NCBI GenBank assembly: GCA_938002835.1 | Contig: CALKZS010000037.1 | Span: 1 to 49,005 of the forward strand | From: an uncultured Dokdonia sp. | Lineage (GTDB): Bacteria > Bacteroidota > Bacteroidia > Flavobacteriales > Flavobacteriaceae | DNA: 49,005 nucleotides | Direction of reading: 5' to 3' | In this document: positions 26,701-34,930 of the stretch, one piece after another | Layout of the letters: the number at the start of each line of letters is the position of its first letter | Numbering within the stretch: position 1 is the stretch's first letter | Translations under genes and position numbers: made by a program | The notes under the pieces: model-generated | Database searches by the model: none | The model's input: only the letters and a program-made list of their open reading frames with translations | What the model was told of the DNA's origin: nothing

Positions 26701-27428
26701 AGACTGTATTTTCCTCCGTGTACACCATTTGTATACATAGGATGATGCATTGCTACAACAATAGTTTTCTCATTATTTTTTTTAAACTCATTTTCTATAG
26801 CTATAAAAAATGCCGCTCGTGTTTTTATTTCACACTTATCATTTATAGAGGGATGCGCATCCCAATCTTCTAAGTACCACTGTGTATCAAGCAGCATTAA
26901 CTCAATATCATCATTTACAGATATCATCTCAATAGGACACCCGTTTTCTGGCTGAAAGACATTATTACCTAGGGTTTTCTCAATATAATCTTCTTGTCTT
27001 TTTACACCTTGTACTCCTCCTGAATACCAATCGTGATTGCCAGGGATAAAAAGTTTATTTCCTTTAAAATTTTCTACTGCTGTGATTTGAATATCTAGTC
27101 TACGCTCTGCCTCTGCTCTTTCTTTATCATTTTTCTTGGGGAGCCCTGCATCATAAATATTATCTCCTAAAAATATAACATAATCTCCCTCTGTTTGCGA
27201 TGTATCTATTACCTTTTTAAAAGCTTCTAATGCGTAAGTACTACCGCCATCACTATCTCCACCTGCATCACCTATAAGATAAAAGGAGGTTTTTATAGAT
27301 TTTTGAGATAATGATATTGTATCGTTTCCTTGTTGTGCTTTACCATTACTATATTGTGGTGTATACGTTGCACAACCATATAACATTATACTGAGTAAAA
27401 TATAAAGAAAACAGTAATTATTATTCAT
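23724..27428 (-). CDS. Giant lipoprotein: metallophosphoesterase, kinase-like middle, outer-membrane barrel
   Basis: 1234 residues. A lipoprotein signal (LLSIMLYGCA, Cys19) is followed by a calcineurin-like phosphoesterase at about 48-355, with all metal motifs: LIGDAGGD, FLGDNIYDAG, IPGNHDW, AMHHPMYTNG, ASGHEHSL. The middle (about 430-800) holds LRLQDTKNRNFNLRAVRK near 450-470, LYFIEERPD near 555, LLGDWDRHADQWRW near 608-622 and PIPRDRDQVF. This order resembles N-lobe strand, hinge, catalytic loop and metal site of atypical (HipA/Fam20-like) kinases; that reading is mine. About 890-1234 is a BamA/Omp85-like barrel (HTFKGGYYF, FGLGNET, GLRGYRFDRFTGES, FRFGVRL). Similar phosphatase-barrel proteins exist in Bacteroidota. 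Substrate unknown. Confidence 0.82.
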   Translation of the reverse strand: MNNNYCFLYILLSIMLYGCATYTPQYSNGKAQQGNDTISLSQKSIKTSFYLIGDAGGDSDGGSTYALEAFKKVIDTSQTEGDYVIFLGDNIYDAGLPKKNDKERAEAERRLDIQITAVENFKGNKLFIPGNHDWYSGGVQGVKRQEDYIEKTLGNNVFQPENGCPIEMISVNDDIELMLLDTQWYLEDWDAHPSINDKCEIKTRAAFFIAIENEFKKNNEKTIVVAMHHPMYTNGVHGGKYSLDKHLYPIQKKIPLPGVASLVAQVRSQGGVSPQDRYHNKYNKLMKRLSTLAKNTDKIVFASGHEHSLQYIENNGLKQIVSGAGAKSSAASLGADGLFSYGGQGFAILDIFDDGSSSIKFYAANRGEPTLLYAKEVFKAKKEIVLDTFSSSFPSTVKATVYPPETIHTSGVYRSFWGDHYREVYGTPITANVATIDTLMGGFSVDRRGGGHQTRSLRLQDTKNRNFNLRAVRKSAVQFLQSVAFKDKFVEDEFRETFTEDVILDFYTSGHPFASLAIPVLSNAVGVLHTNPKLIYIPKHNVLGKYNENYGDELYFIEERPDNGFLDVSSFGNPDGIDSTADLYKNLRKDEKYEVDEPAYIRARIFDMLLGDWDRHADQWRWARFDKDGKKTYKPIPRDRDQVFSKFDGAFLGLLKTLIPAVKQFQNYDGDLKNIKWINEAGIKMDRALIKNSGQEIWKQQAQYIQDHLSDDVIEAAFKNIPKEVQHIGVEEIKENLKKRRGHIVSIANQYASYLNKLVVITGTDKDDHFEIKREDNETLVTVSRIKNGEVKKPYITRRLQSNATKDLWLYGLDDKDTFHVSGTGKNPIRIKLIGGQEKDSYTIENGRKVKVFEHKTKKNTIVEKDKAIIVRTNDYSLNTYDPLKKKDTQNVVIPAIGSNPDDGLLIGITDIYTTKGFKNDPFTSRHTFKGGYYFATEGFDLNYDGIFTNVINKWGLISGARFTNGSFARNFFGLGNETINDEDNLSKDFNRVRHSNIAASLGLSNDKAFGGTLSFSASFEVVEVERTEGRFIEIFDEDTAVFDSQPFLGVEANYRFVNADNPANPTRGMEFQTIIGAKRNLNNGSRMYGYVQPKLGFYNALSRNRKWVLKTLVQAHINIGDDFEFYQAATLGARTGLRGYRFDRFTGESAFAGSADLRYSFNRFRTAILPIQMGVFGGIDLGRVWVDGENSKKWHNDFGGGLWINMVETVSGQVGAFAGEDGMRIDFRFGVRL

Positions 27429-27463
27429 CTGTAATTTTTTGATGTATTTTTAAATTCTAATCT

Positions 27464-28657
27464 ATGTCATTATTTATGCTTTCACTTTTAGAAAAAACAG
27501 AAGAGTTTGTATCTCACCTATTTAAAAAAGAGCTACCTAATAGTTGCGTTTATCATAACTATGTTCACACAAAAAGAGTTCTTAAAAGTACTCAAGAAAT
27601 AATTGATAACAGTAAATTAATTCTTAAAGATGATGAAAAGTTATCATTACAACTCGCTGCTCTTTTGCACGATACCGGCTACATAAATGGTGCTGAAAAT
27701 CACGAAAAAGAAAGTGTGAAAATAGCTACGGATTTTCTTACCCAAAATGAAGTTCCTTCTGAGATAATAAAAAGTGTCTCTCAAATTATCTTAGCCACAA
27801 ATCTTAATGCAAAACCTACGACTATTTTAGAAGAAATATTACGTGATGCAGATGCTTCACATTTTGCTAAAGAATATTTTCTTGAAGCTAGTGAATACTT
27901 GCGTCAAGAATTAAAAATAACTGGAAAAAAGGAGTATTCTCAAAATGAGTGGTTAAGAGAAAACATTGAGATGTTCACTACAACCCACTCCTACTATACA
28001 GACTATGCAAAAGAACACTGGAGTCCTAAAAAAGAAAAAAACTTAAAAGAACTTATTGACACGCGTAAAAAGAATAAAAAAATGCGCAAAAAAGAAAAAA
28101 TTAAAGCAAAACTAAAAGATGATAGTCCAGAAAAAGGTATACAATCTATGTATCGTATTGCTTTACGTAATCATATAAAACTTAGTGATATCGCAGATAC
28201 TAAAGCAAATATCTTATTATCTGTAAACGCTATTGTTATCTCGCTTGCTTTATCTAATTTAATTCCAAAATTAGATAACCCCTCTAATGGATATCTTATT
28301 TATCCTACCGTAATATTTATACTTTTTAGCATTATATCTATGGTACTCTCTATTATTGCTACACGACCTAATGTCACACGTGGAGAGTTTACTAGAGAAG
28401 ATGTAAAGAACAAGAATGTAAACTTATTATTCTTTGGTAATTTTCATAAAATGAAACTTCAAGATTTTGAATGGGCCATTAGTGAGATGCTTCAGGATAA
28501 AGAATATATTTATTCTGCTCTTACAAAAGATCTTTACTTTTTAGGACAGGTACTCGATAGGAAATATAAACTTCTAAGAATCACCTATAATGTTTTTATG
28601 GCAGGCATTATTATTTCTGTTATTGCTTTTGCGGTATTTTTTAAATTTCAGGAATAA
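27464..28657 (+). CDS. HD phosphohydrolase fused to a PycTM-type membrane effector domain
   Basis: 397 residues. The N-terminal HD domain (about 10-190) has YHNYVHT (His31, His35), LLHDTGY (His69, Asp70) and LRDADASHF with the last Asp, so the metal site looks complete. A very basic linker (KKNKKMRKKEKIKAK) follows. Residues about 224-397 match the PycTM family (formerly DUF5706): MYRIALRNHIKLSDIADTKANILLSVNA, then helices near 245-265, 275-300 and 375-394. Stand-alone PycTM proteins are cyclic-UMP/CMP-triggered membrane effectors in Pycsar phage defence. Here there is no cyclase next door, and HD-PycTM fusions are widespread chromosomal genes, so a housekeeping nucleotide-signalling role is as likely as defence. 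Confidence 0.85.
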   Translation: MSLFMLSLLEKTEEFVSHLFKKELPNSCVYHNYVHTKRVLKSTQEIIDNSKLILKDDEKLSLQLAALLHDTGYINGAENHEKESVKIATDFLTQNEVPSEIIKSVSQIILATNLNAKPTTILEEILRDADASHFAKEYFLEASEYLRQELKITGKKEYSQNEWLRENIEMFTTTHSYYTDYAKEHWSPKKEKNLKELIDTRKKNKKMRKKEKIKAKLKDDSPEKGIQSMYRIALRNHIKLSDIADTKANILLSVNAIVISLALSNLIPKLDNPSNGYLIYPTVIFILFSIISMVLSIIATRPNVTRGEFTREDVKNKNVNLLFFGNFHKMKLQDFEWAISEMLQDKEYIYSALTKDLYFLGQVLDRKYKLLRITYNVFMAGIIISVIAFAVFFKFQE

Positions 28658-28664
28658 AAAGTTG

Positions 28665-31058
28665 TTAAGAAGCGACCTCTTCTAATAAATCGTCATAGGT
28701 ATAATATTCTTTTATAGGTGTTTTTGTTTCTTCTAATGCATATAGAATATTCACTCTAATGGCCTTAAGACCAGATACTGCTTGTAAATCTTCTAGTTCT
28801 AAAATCTCTACTTGATCACCTAAGTGTTTTTTGGTTTGTAAAAAACGTATGTAGTTTAAATACTCTTCTTCATCTTCCTTTTGAGAATATACTATAGTAA
28901 GCTTTCCTGGTTGAGTAACACGTTCTTGAGTTCCCCTAACAAATGCTTTATCTACCCGTTTTTTGACGACCTCATATCTGGCATTATATGTCCCATCTAC
29001 ATCAAAACGTTTTTCATCCATTCGGTAACGTACAGATAGTGGGTTATTAAAAACAAGAATCATAGAGGCAACTTCAATGGGGTTTTCTAGCTTTCGCGAA
29101 AGCGTAAAATGTACATTTTCCATCTCACACATTAGTTGTAATTGCCAGAGTCTTAAATTATAAAGGTAGATTTTATTGAAACTATCATCTTTTGTGATGG
29201 ATTCTCCCATATATATATTATGCTCTACTCCATCTGTTTTAAAGAGTTCAAAATAATGAGGATATATTTTCTGTGCTTCTTTTTGTTTTTTCTTAAGCAC
29301 TGAAGACATACGTTTATTAATTAGTGTCACCGTTTCATCATACACTTTACGATGCTTATAGACTAATCCCAAGTTATCTTCTATTTGACTTCTGTATGCA
29401 ACCACAAGTTTATTTAGTGTATCGCTCTTTTCTAATAAATGGGTAAATAATGGTTGTATGTTAACTCTTAAAAAAGCAAGTATTTTTTGTTCACTATCTA
29501 CCTCTAAAACGGTTGAGATATTACTATGAAATGTATTGAGTTGATATATCAGCTGATCATATACAGGCAATTGCTCTGTACGATTTGCTTCTTTTACTAT
29601 CGCAGTAGCGTTACATAACTGTAATAATATGTCTTGTTGTGTTGTTTTATTACGAGCCTCTGAAGAACCTTTAATATCTACCTGTCCAAAAAGAGGATAT
29701 ACATTTTTAAACACGACATCTCTAAACTGAGCATTAGGATCATTATTTAATTGTGATTTTATAAATCGCTTTGCTTCTTGCTCAAACTTCCAGTATACAC
29801 TTTTATGTATAGAAGTACATTCGTTCTGTATAACGAGGTCTATCTCATTCTCTTGTTGTTCTTTATTGCGAAGTACTGCATCAACTAGATAGGGCATTAT
29901 ATCATCTAATTTATTTGCATTAATACTATTGAGCGCTCCTCTTTGATGTGATGTGAGTTCCATTATTCCTAAGAGCTTTCCTTGACTTCTAATAGGAGCT
30001 AAAACCACACTTTGCACACCTTGATCATTAAGGTTTTGATACATCTTAACTTCTGGATATGCTCGATGTACTTTTGCCACATCTGAAATTGCAAAGTACT
30101 TCCCAGTATTAAATACAGCATCATAAGAACCTCGACAAAGTACTGTATTACAAGAAGATTCTACATCTCCATATAATATATAACTACTTATATTAGAGAT
30201 AGGGACAAGCTCAAAAGTATTTTCTTCAGGATTATAATTAGAAAAACCTATGTACAAATTAGGTAAGTTAAAGATTGCCTGAAAAATCTTTTGAAACTCA
30301 CTGGTAAAGTCTATATTTTCTTGTTCATAACGCAATAATCCAGACTTAAAATTTGATAGAGATACATCTGTAGTAGCATCATATAAGTTTGCCAATACAA
30401 AACCTTTAAAAACATAACTCTCTGGCGGGAATTTTTCTTTCCATAACGAGATATTATCAAAGTTATCTAACAACACATCTACATCTTCTTGGGTAATTTG
30501 AGGTGCATTGTCTTTTTTTTCTACTGTAATATAGTCGCCGTTATAAAGCATTCTATAATACCTTAAAACACCTGCGCTATCAGGTATTTCATAAAAAAAT
30601 GGACGCCTAAAATCTATTTCAAATTTATAAAACTGCCTTAATACAAGACTACATCCCATTATATAATAATGGTCTTCATCAAAGTTTTTTATTTCTAAAA
30701 TAAAATCTTTCCCAGCATCGGATATAATAGCATCATAACGAGCGCTTGATTTAATCACATATTCTTGAAATGGCATAGATACTACCTTAATTTCGTTGTG
30801 CTGTAAGGCAATTGGAAAAAGGTTTGACAGTATATCGTCTATAACTTCTTTATATTTATGAAGATCTGATTTGATATTGATTCCAGTGATTAAATCTGGA
30901 TGATCTTCTAATAGCTTAATAACTTCTAGTGCACGATCTTTTATATGTCCTGTAGCAGTTTTAGAAAGGGCTCTGTAGTGTGCTCCTATTTTATCTAAAC
31001 TAAATGTTAGCTCTAGGGGAGATTCTTGATCTTTAAAATATGTATTTATAACCTTCAT
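28665..31058 (-). CDS. Large GAF-domain protein, role unknown
   Basis: 797 residues, no signal peptide. A GAF domain covers about 250-400 (NLYIGFSNYNPEENTFELV, FAISDVAKVHRAYPEV, GVQSVVLAPIRSQGKLLGIMEL). About 400 helical residues follow, and the N-terminal 240 form a separate unknown region. I recognise it as a conserved Flavobacteriia protein without assigned function. It has no output domain such as histidine kinase or cyclase, so it may be a ligand-sensing scaffold. The 14-bp palindrome lies in its coding region at 29090-29103, read as TLSRK(L) at residues 652-657. Its stop is 7 bases from the stop of the HD-PycTM gene, which it faces. Confidence 0.75.
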   Translation of the reverse strand: MKVINTYFKDQESPLELTFSLDKIGAHYRALSKTATGHIKDRALEVIKLLEDHPDLITGINIKSDLHKYKEVIDDILSNLFPIALQHNEIKVVSMPFQEYVIKSSARYDAIISDAGKDFILEIKNFDEDHYYIMGCSLVLRQFYKFEIDFRRPFFYEIPDSAGVLRYYRMLYNGDYITVEKKDNAPQITQEDVDVLLDNFDNISLWKEKFPPESYVFKGFVLANLYDATTDVSLSNFKSGLLRYEQENIDFTSEFQKIFQAIFNLPNLYIGFSNYNPEENTFELVPISNISSYILYGDVESSCNTVLCRGSYDAVFNTGKYFAISDVAKVHRAYPEVKMYQNLNDQGVQSVVLAPIRSQGKLLGIMELTSHQRGALNSINANKLDDIMPYLVDAVLRNKEQQENEIDLVIQNECTSIHKSVYWKFEQEAKRFIKSQLNNDPNAQFRDVVFKNVYPLFGQVDIKGSSEARNKTTQQDILLQLCNATAIVKEANRTEQLPVYDQLIYQLNTFHSNISTVLEVDSEQKILAFLRVNIQPLFTHLLEKSDTLNKLVVAYRSQIEDNLGLVYKHRKVYDETVTLINKRMSSVLKKKQKEAQKIYPHYFELFKTDGVEHNIYMGESITKDDSFNKIYLYNLRLWQLQLMCEMENVHFTLSRKLENPIEVASMILVFNNPLSVRYRMDEKRFDVDGTYNARYEVVKKRVDKAFVRGTQERVTQPGKLTIVYSQKEDEEEYLNYIRFLQTKKHLGDQVEILELEDLQAVSGLKAIRVNILYALEETKTPIKEYYTYDDLLEEVAS
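29090..29103. repeat. 14-bp interspersed palindrome, copy 8 (inside GAF gene)
   Basis: Exact core, left flank TA, right flank GT. It is read in a different frame from copies 3 and 12, giving LSRK. Confidence 0.95.
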
Positions 31059-31107
31059 AATATTATGACAAAAATCGCTATACTTTCTTTATTATACTTG
31101 TTAATCG

Positions 31108-31115
31108 TATTTTTG
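31108..31115 (+). promoter_or_regulatory. Promoter -7 element of the TlpA-like gene
   Basis: TATTTTTG fits TAnnTTTG and lies 20 bases before the ATG at 31136. It overlaps the upstream GTG at 31115, which argues that this GTG is not the start. No clear TTG was found at the expected distance. Confidence 0.45.
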
Positions 31116-31135
31116 TGATTCAAATAACATTTGAT

Positions 31136-32275
31136 ATGAAATATATTATACTTTTCTTAACAATATCACTATTATATTCTTGTGCAGAGACTACTTCTTC
31201 TTCATCAATTACAGGACTCGCTTCTGGTGTAACAGATGGAACTAAAATTTATTTAGATGAATTAGGGGCTAATAATAAAAGAACACCTATAGATACTGCT
31301 ATTGTTACTAAAGAAACATTTTCTTTAGACAATGCCTTAGCTAAAGATAAAAATTTATTAGTGCTCACACTAGAAGGAAATAGAACACCACTTATTTTAA
31401 TAAATGATAACTCTAAAGTAGACATCACTTTATATAAAGATAGTATATCTTCTTCATTAGTAAAAGGAAGTAGAGATAATGAACTTTTTAATGAGTACCG
31501 TCATAACGCTACAGCTCTTGCAAAAAAGAGAAATGAACTTATAAGAGATATGCAACAAGCTCAAAGAGAAACTGACGGAATAATGGTCACTCAATTACAA
31601 GGTGAGATTGGTTCCTTAGATAAAACATCTATTGATAGTAAGAAAGATATTATAAAAAACAATCCAGATTTAATTGTTTCTGTGATGGCACTTTCTGATT
31701 TAGTAAATGCAAAAACCATCACTTTAGAAGAAACAGAAGATTATTTTAATACATTATCTCTCGATATCCAAAAATCGACTGTAGGTACTTCTGTAAATCA
31801 ATACATCGCTCAATCAAAATCACAACGTATTGCAAGTAAACTAGCAGATGTAGGAAATAAAGCTCCAGAATTTACTTCAAAAACACCAGAAGGAAAAGAC
31901 CTAGCGCTTTCTGATGTTTTAGGCAAATATACGATTGTAGATTTTTGGGCATCTTGGTGTGGTCCTTGCCGTAGAGAAAATCCTAATGTTGTAAATGTAT
32001 ACAATGAATATCACGACAAAGGTCTTAATATTATTAGTGTATCTCTAGATAAACCAGGTCAAGAAGCTCGTTGGAAAAGAGCAATCGTTCAAGATAAAAT
32101 GGACTGGTATCACGTTTCTAATCTTCAATTTTGGCAAGACCCAATACCTAAAAAATACGGTGTTAGAGCAATACCTGCTACCTTTTTATTAGATGAAAAT
32201 GGCGTGATTATCGCAAAAAACTTAAGAGGCCCAGCTTTGGGAGCAAAAATAAAAGAGCTGCTAGGAAAAAGTTAG
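31136..32275 (+). CDS. TlpA-like thiol-disulfide lipoprotein with DUF4369-like N-terminus
   Basis: 379 residues from the ATG at 31136 (MKYIILFLTISLLYSCAE, lipobox Cys at residue 16). An N-terminal beta domain (about 25-120, GTKIYLDELGANNKRTPIDTA) resembles DUF4369. A helical linker follows, then a thioredoxin domain at about 240-375 with WASWCGPCRREN, the redox Cys at 275 and 278. The cis-Pro is in VRAIPATFLLD. It probably reduces disulfides in the periplasm, for example for cytochrome c maturation or to renew oxidised lipoproteins. The gene is alone between a promoter element and a strong terminator, and is divergent from the GAF gene. Confidence 0.9.
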   Translation: MKYIILFLTISLLYSCAETTSSSSITGLASGVTDGTKIYLDELGANNKRTPIDTAIVTKETFSLDNALAKDKNLLVLTLEGNRTPLILINDNSKVDITLYKDSISSSLVKGSRDNELFNEYRHNATALAKKRNELIRDMQQAQRETDGIMVTQLQGEIGSLDKTSIDSKKDIIKNNPDLIVSVMALSDLVNAKTITLEETEDYFNTLSLDIQKSTVGTSVNQYIAQSKSQRIASKLADVGNKAPEFTSKTPEGKDLALSDVLGKYTIVDFWASWCGPCRRENPNVVNVYNEYHDKGLNIISVSLDKPGQEARWKRAIVQDKMDWYHVSNLQFWQDPIPKKYGVRAIPATFLLDENGVIIAKNLRGPALGAKIKELLGKS

Positions 32276-32301
32276 GATAGAAAAGAACATTGAATACTAT
32301 A

Positions 32302-32333
32302 AAAAAACACCAGTTATGATCTGGTGTTTTTTT
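32302..32333 (+). terminator. Rho-independent terminator after the TlpA-like gene
   Basis: AAAAAACACCAG (32302-32313), loop TTATGAT, and CTGGTGTTTTTT (32321-32332). A perfect 12-bp stem with a T-run. Confidence 0.9.
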
Positions 32334-32344
32334 ATTTTTAGCAT

Positions 32345-33400
32345 ATGTTTCTTACAATTTGTGTTTTATTTATCATTTTTCCGCTATTGCCTTTGTTGCC
32401 TTCTGCACATTGGTCAATTAGGTTTTTTGATTTTGTAAGAGTACAAACATCTGTAGTGCAATTGCTGTTAATTAGTACAAGCTTTATAGTATGGGATGTG
32501 TTTTCCTACCAACACATTAGTGTAATAGTGTTACTTACAGTAGTAGTAGCATATCAACTATGGCTCATTTTACCCTATACTCCTTTATTTCCTGAGCATA
32601 CACCTATACAGCAATTTCACAAGCAACAACTTAGTATTATTACAGCAAATGTGTTACAAACTAATCAAGCCTTTAACACTTTTACAGATCTTATAAAAAA
32701 AGAGTCTCCAGATATTTTTATCACTATGGAATCTAACGAGGCTTGGGATCAATCTATCTCAAAAGCGTTTCCAGAATACACCCATACCGTAAAAGCGAGT
32801 TTAGATAATTTTTATGGAATGCACCTTTATTCTAAAATTCGTCTTGAAACTGGTGTTGTAAAATATCTTGTAGAAAAAGATATTCCATCCATACATTGTG
32901 AGATCCAATATGCTTCGCAACGATTTAATCTCATTGCTATACATCCTGCACCACCAAGTCCCACAGAAAATGAAACCTCAAAAGAACGTGATGCAGAGCT
33001 TATGCTTGTGGGGAAAATATGTAGAGCTTCTGTAGAGGCTACGATTGTTTGCGGAGATTTAAATGATGTTGTATGGTCTAAAACAACAAGGTTATTTTCT
33101 AAAATGACAGGATATAAAAACCCGCGTATGGGAAGAGGGTTGTTTTCTTCCTTTCACACAAAATATTGGTTACTCCGTTTCCCTTTAGATCATCTCTTTT
33201 ATTCAAAAGATCTATATGTCTCTGAAATAAAACGTCTTGCTCGTTTTGGATCTGACCACTTTGCGATGTATTATAAAGTTGCATTTCCGCTCATTGATGT
33301 AGATCTATCTCATCCTGAAATTACAGACGAAGAGAGAGAGGAAATTAAAGAAATTATAGAAGAAGGATATGCTTCTGCAAAAGAGACACAACAAGAATAG
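32345..33400 (+). CDS. Membrane-anchored endonuclease/exonuclease/phosphatase (EEP) family protein
   Basis: 351 residues. Three hydrophobic helices (about 2-18, 37-50 and 57-76) anchor an EEP domain at about 95-330. Its motifs are SIITANVLQTN, TMESNEAW (catalytic Glu), AIHPAPPSP, CGDLNDVVWS and the final GSDHFAMYY with the catalytic His. The family hydrolyses phosphodiesters or phosphate esters in nucleic acids or lipids; membrane location makes a lipid or periplasmic substrate likely. The C-terminal tail is acidic (EITDEEREEIKEIIEEG). It starts 11 bases after the TlpA terminator and faces the aminotransferase gene across a shared terminator. Confidence 0.85.
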   Translation: MFLTICVLFIIFPLLPLLPSAHWSIRFFDFVRVQTSVVQLLLISTSFIVWDVFSYQHISVIVLLTVVVAYQLWLILPYTPLFPEHTPIQQFHKQQLSIITANVLQTNQAFNTFTDLIKKESPDIFITMESNEAWDQSISKAFPEYTHTVKASLDNFYGMHLYSKIRLETGVVKYLVEKDIPSIHCEIQYASQRFNLIAIHPAPPSPTENETSKERDAELMLVGKICRASVEATIVCGDLNDVVWSKTTRLFSKMTGYKNPRMGRGLFSSFHTKYWLLRFPLDHLFYSKDLYVSEIKRLARFGSDHFAMYYKVAFPLIDVDLSHPEITDEEREEIKEIIEEGYASAKETQQE

Positions 33401-33420
33401 TAAAGTTTTTTTGTTAGTAC

Positions 33421-33434
33421 GCTTTCGCGAAAGC
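33421..33434. repeat. 14-bp interspersed palindrome, copy 9
   Basis: Exact core within TACGCTTTCGCGAAAGCGTA, between convergent genes, just before their terminator. Confidence 0.95.
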
Positions 33435-33456
33435 GTATCTAAACCCATTAAAAACA

Positions 33457-33490
33457 AAAACAGCCTACCATATATAAGGTAAGCTGTTTT
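33457..33490. terminator. Bidirectional terminator between convergent genes
   Basis: AAAACAGCCTACC (33457-33469) and GGTAAGCTGTTTT (33478-33490) pair with one mismatch. There are A-runs on the left and T-runs on the right, so it works for both strands. Confidence 0.8.
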
Positions 33491-33514
33491 TACTATTTTT
33501 AATAATAACAGTTG

Positions 33515-34771
33515 TTATTCAAACTGTGCAGCTACTGCAGCAGATAATCTTTTATAAGTTCCATTATCAAGTCTATCACGAATCGCCTCAAAAGCCGCTA
33601 AGGTTTCTTCTACATCTGTCAGTGTGTGAGAAGCCGTAGGAATCATTCTTAGAAGAATTAATCCTTTAGGAATTACCGGATACACCACAATAGAGCAGAA
33701 AACCCCGTGATTTTCACGTAGATCTTTTACCAAAGCCATCGCTTCTGGCACACTTCCCTTAAGATATACAGGGGTTACGCAAGATTGCGTTGTCCCAATA
33801 TCAAAACCTCTTTCTTTAAGTCCTCCTTGTAAGGCATTTACGTTTTTCCATAGTTTTTCTCGCAATTCTGGCATTGAGCGTAACATATCTAGTCTTTTTA
33901 ATGCTCCTACTACTAACTGCATTTGCAATGACTTTGCAAACATTTGAGAACGTAAGTTATATTTTAAGTAATCTATGATTTCTTGATCGCCTGCAATAAA
34001 TGCTCCTGTAGATGCCATAGACTTTGCAAACGTGGCAAAATATACATCTATTTGATCTTGTACACCTTGTTCTTCTCCTGCTCCTGCTCCTGTTGCTCCT
34101 AATGTTCCAAAACCGTGTGCATCATCTACTAATAAGCGGAAGTTATATTTTTCCTTTAAAGCAACTATTTCTTTAAGTTTTCCTTGCTCTCCTCGCATTC
34201 CAAAAACACCTTCAGATATTACAAGAATACCTCCTCCAGTTTGCTCTGCCATTTTTGTAGCACGCTCAAGGTTTTTTTCGATACTTTCCATATCGTTATG
34301 CTTATAGGTAAATCGTTTACCCATATGCAAACGTACTCCATCTATAATACACGCGTGTGTATCTACATCATATACAATAATATCATCTTTTCCTACTAGT
34401 GCATCTATGGTAGACATTATACCTTGATACCCAAAATTAAGTAGATATGCAGCTTCTTTTTGTACAAAAGCAGCGCACTCATTTTGTAGCTGTTCGTGCA
34501 ATTCTGTATGACCAGACATCATACGAGCACCCATAGGATATGCAGAACCATAGTTGGCAGCAGCTTGTGCATCTACTTCACGTATTTCTGATCTATTTGC
34601 TAATCCTAAATAATCATTTACACTCCAAGTAATTACTTCTTTTCCTTGAAAACGCATTCTATTAGAAATAGGTCCTTCTAGTTTTGGGAACACAAAGTAT
34701 CCTTCGGCAACAGACGCCCATTTTCCTAACGGTCCTTTATCTTTATATATCTTATCAAATAAATCTTTCAT
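33515..34771 (-). CDS. Alpha-oxoamine synthase: probable cysteate-fatty acyltransferase (capnine synthesis)
   Basis: 418 residues from the ATG at 34771 (MKDLFDKIYKDKGPLGKW); the frame is open 11 residues further, but these lie over the promoter. Fold-type I PLP enzyme of the KBL/AONS/SPT group: NDYLGLA, DTHACIIDG, ISEGVFGMRG, DDAHGFGTLG, and the PLP lysine K250 in FAKSMAS. In Flavobacterium johnsoniae an enzyme of this type condenses acyl-thioester with cysteate to start capnine (sulfonolipid) synthesis, needed for good gliding. The adjacent cysteine-synthase-like gene fits supply of cysteate. Serine palmitoyltransferase or glycine acetyltransferase activity is the alternative. Confidence 0.75.
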   Translation of the reverse strand: MKDLFDKIYKDKGPLGKWASVAEGYFVFPKLEGPISNRMRFQGKEVITWSVNDYLGLANRSEIREVDAQAAANYGSAYPMGARMMSGHTELHEQLQNECAAFVQKEAAYLLNFGYQGIMSTIDALVGKDDIIVYDVDTHACIIDGVRLHMGKRFTYKHNDMESIEKNLERATKMAEQTGGGILVISEGVFGMRGEQGKLKEIVALKEKYNFRLLVDDAHGFGTLGATGAGAGEEQGVQDQIDVYFATFAKSMASTGAFIAGDQEIIDYLKYNLRSQMFAKSLQMQLVVGALKRLDMLRSMPELREKLWKNVNALQGGLKERGFDIGTTQSCVTPVYLKGSVPEAMALVKDLRENHGVFCSIVVYPVIPKGLILLRMIPTASHTLTDVEETLAAFEAIRDRLDNGTYKRLSAAVAAQFE

Positions 34772-34793
34772 ATACTTGTTTTGAAAACAGGGG

Positions 34794-34801
34794 CAAAAGT
34801 A
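34794..34801 (-). promoter_or_regulatory. Promoter -7 element of the alpha-oxoamine synthase gene
   Basis: On the minus strand TACTTTTG fits TAnnTTTG and lies about 22 bases before the ATG. No TTG lies at the ideal spacing. Confidence 0.5.
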
Positions 34802-34881
34802 CAAAAATTAAAAAATTTAAATGCATCAATATATTTAGATAATGCGTTTGTTTTTGACCTGTTTTTCTGATAACATCAAAA

Positions 34882-34907
34882 AAAACTCCTGTTTTTACAG
34901 GAGTTTT
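34882..34907 (-). terminator. Rho-independent terminator after the cysteine-synthase-like gene
   Basis: AAAACTCCTG (34882-34891), loop TTTTTA, and CAGGAGTTTT (34898-34907). On the minus strand a T-run follows the stem. It separates this gene from the acyltransferase gene downstream. Confidence 0.85.
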
Positions 34908-34930
34908 CAATATACATAATTTTTTTAAAG

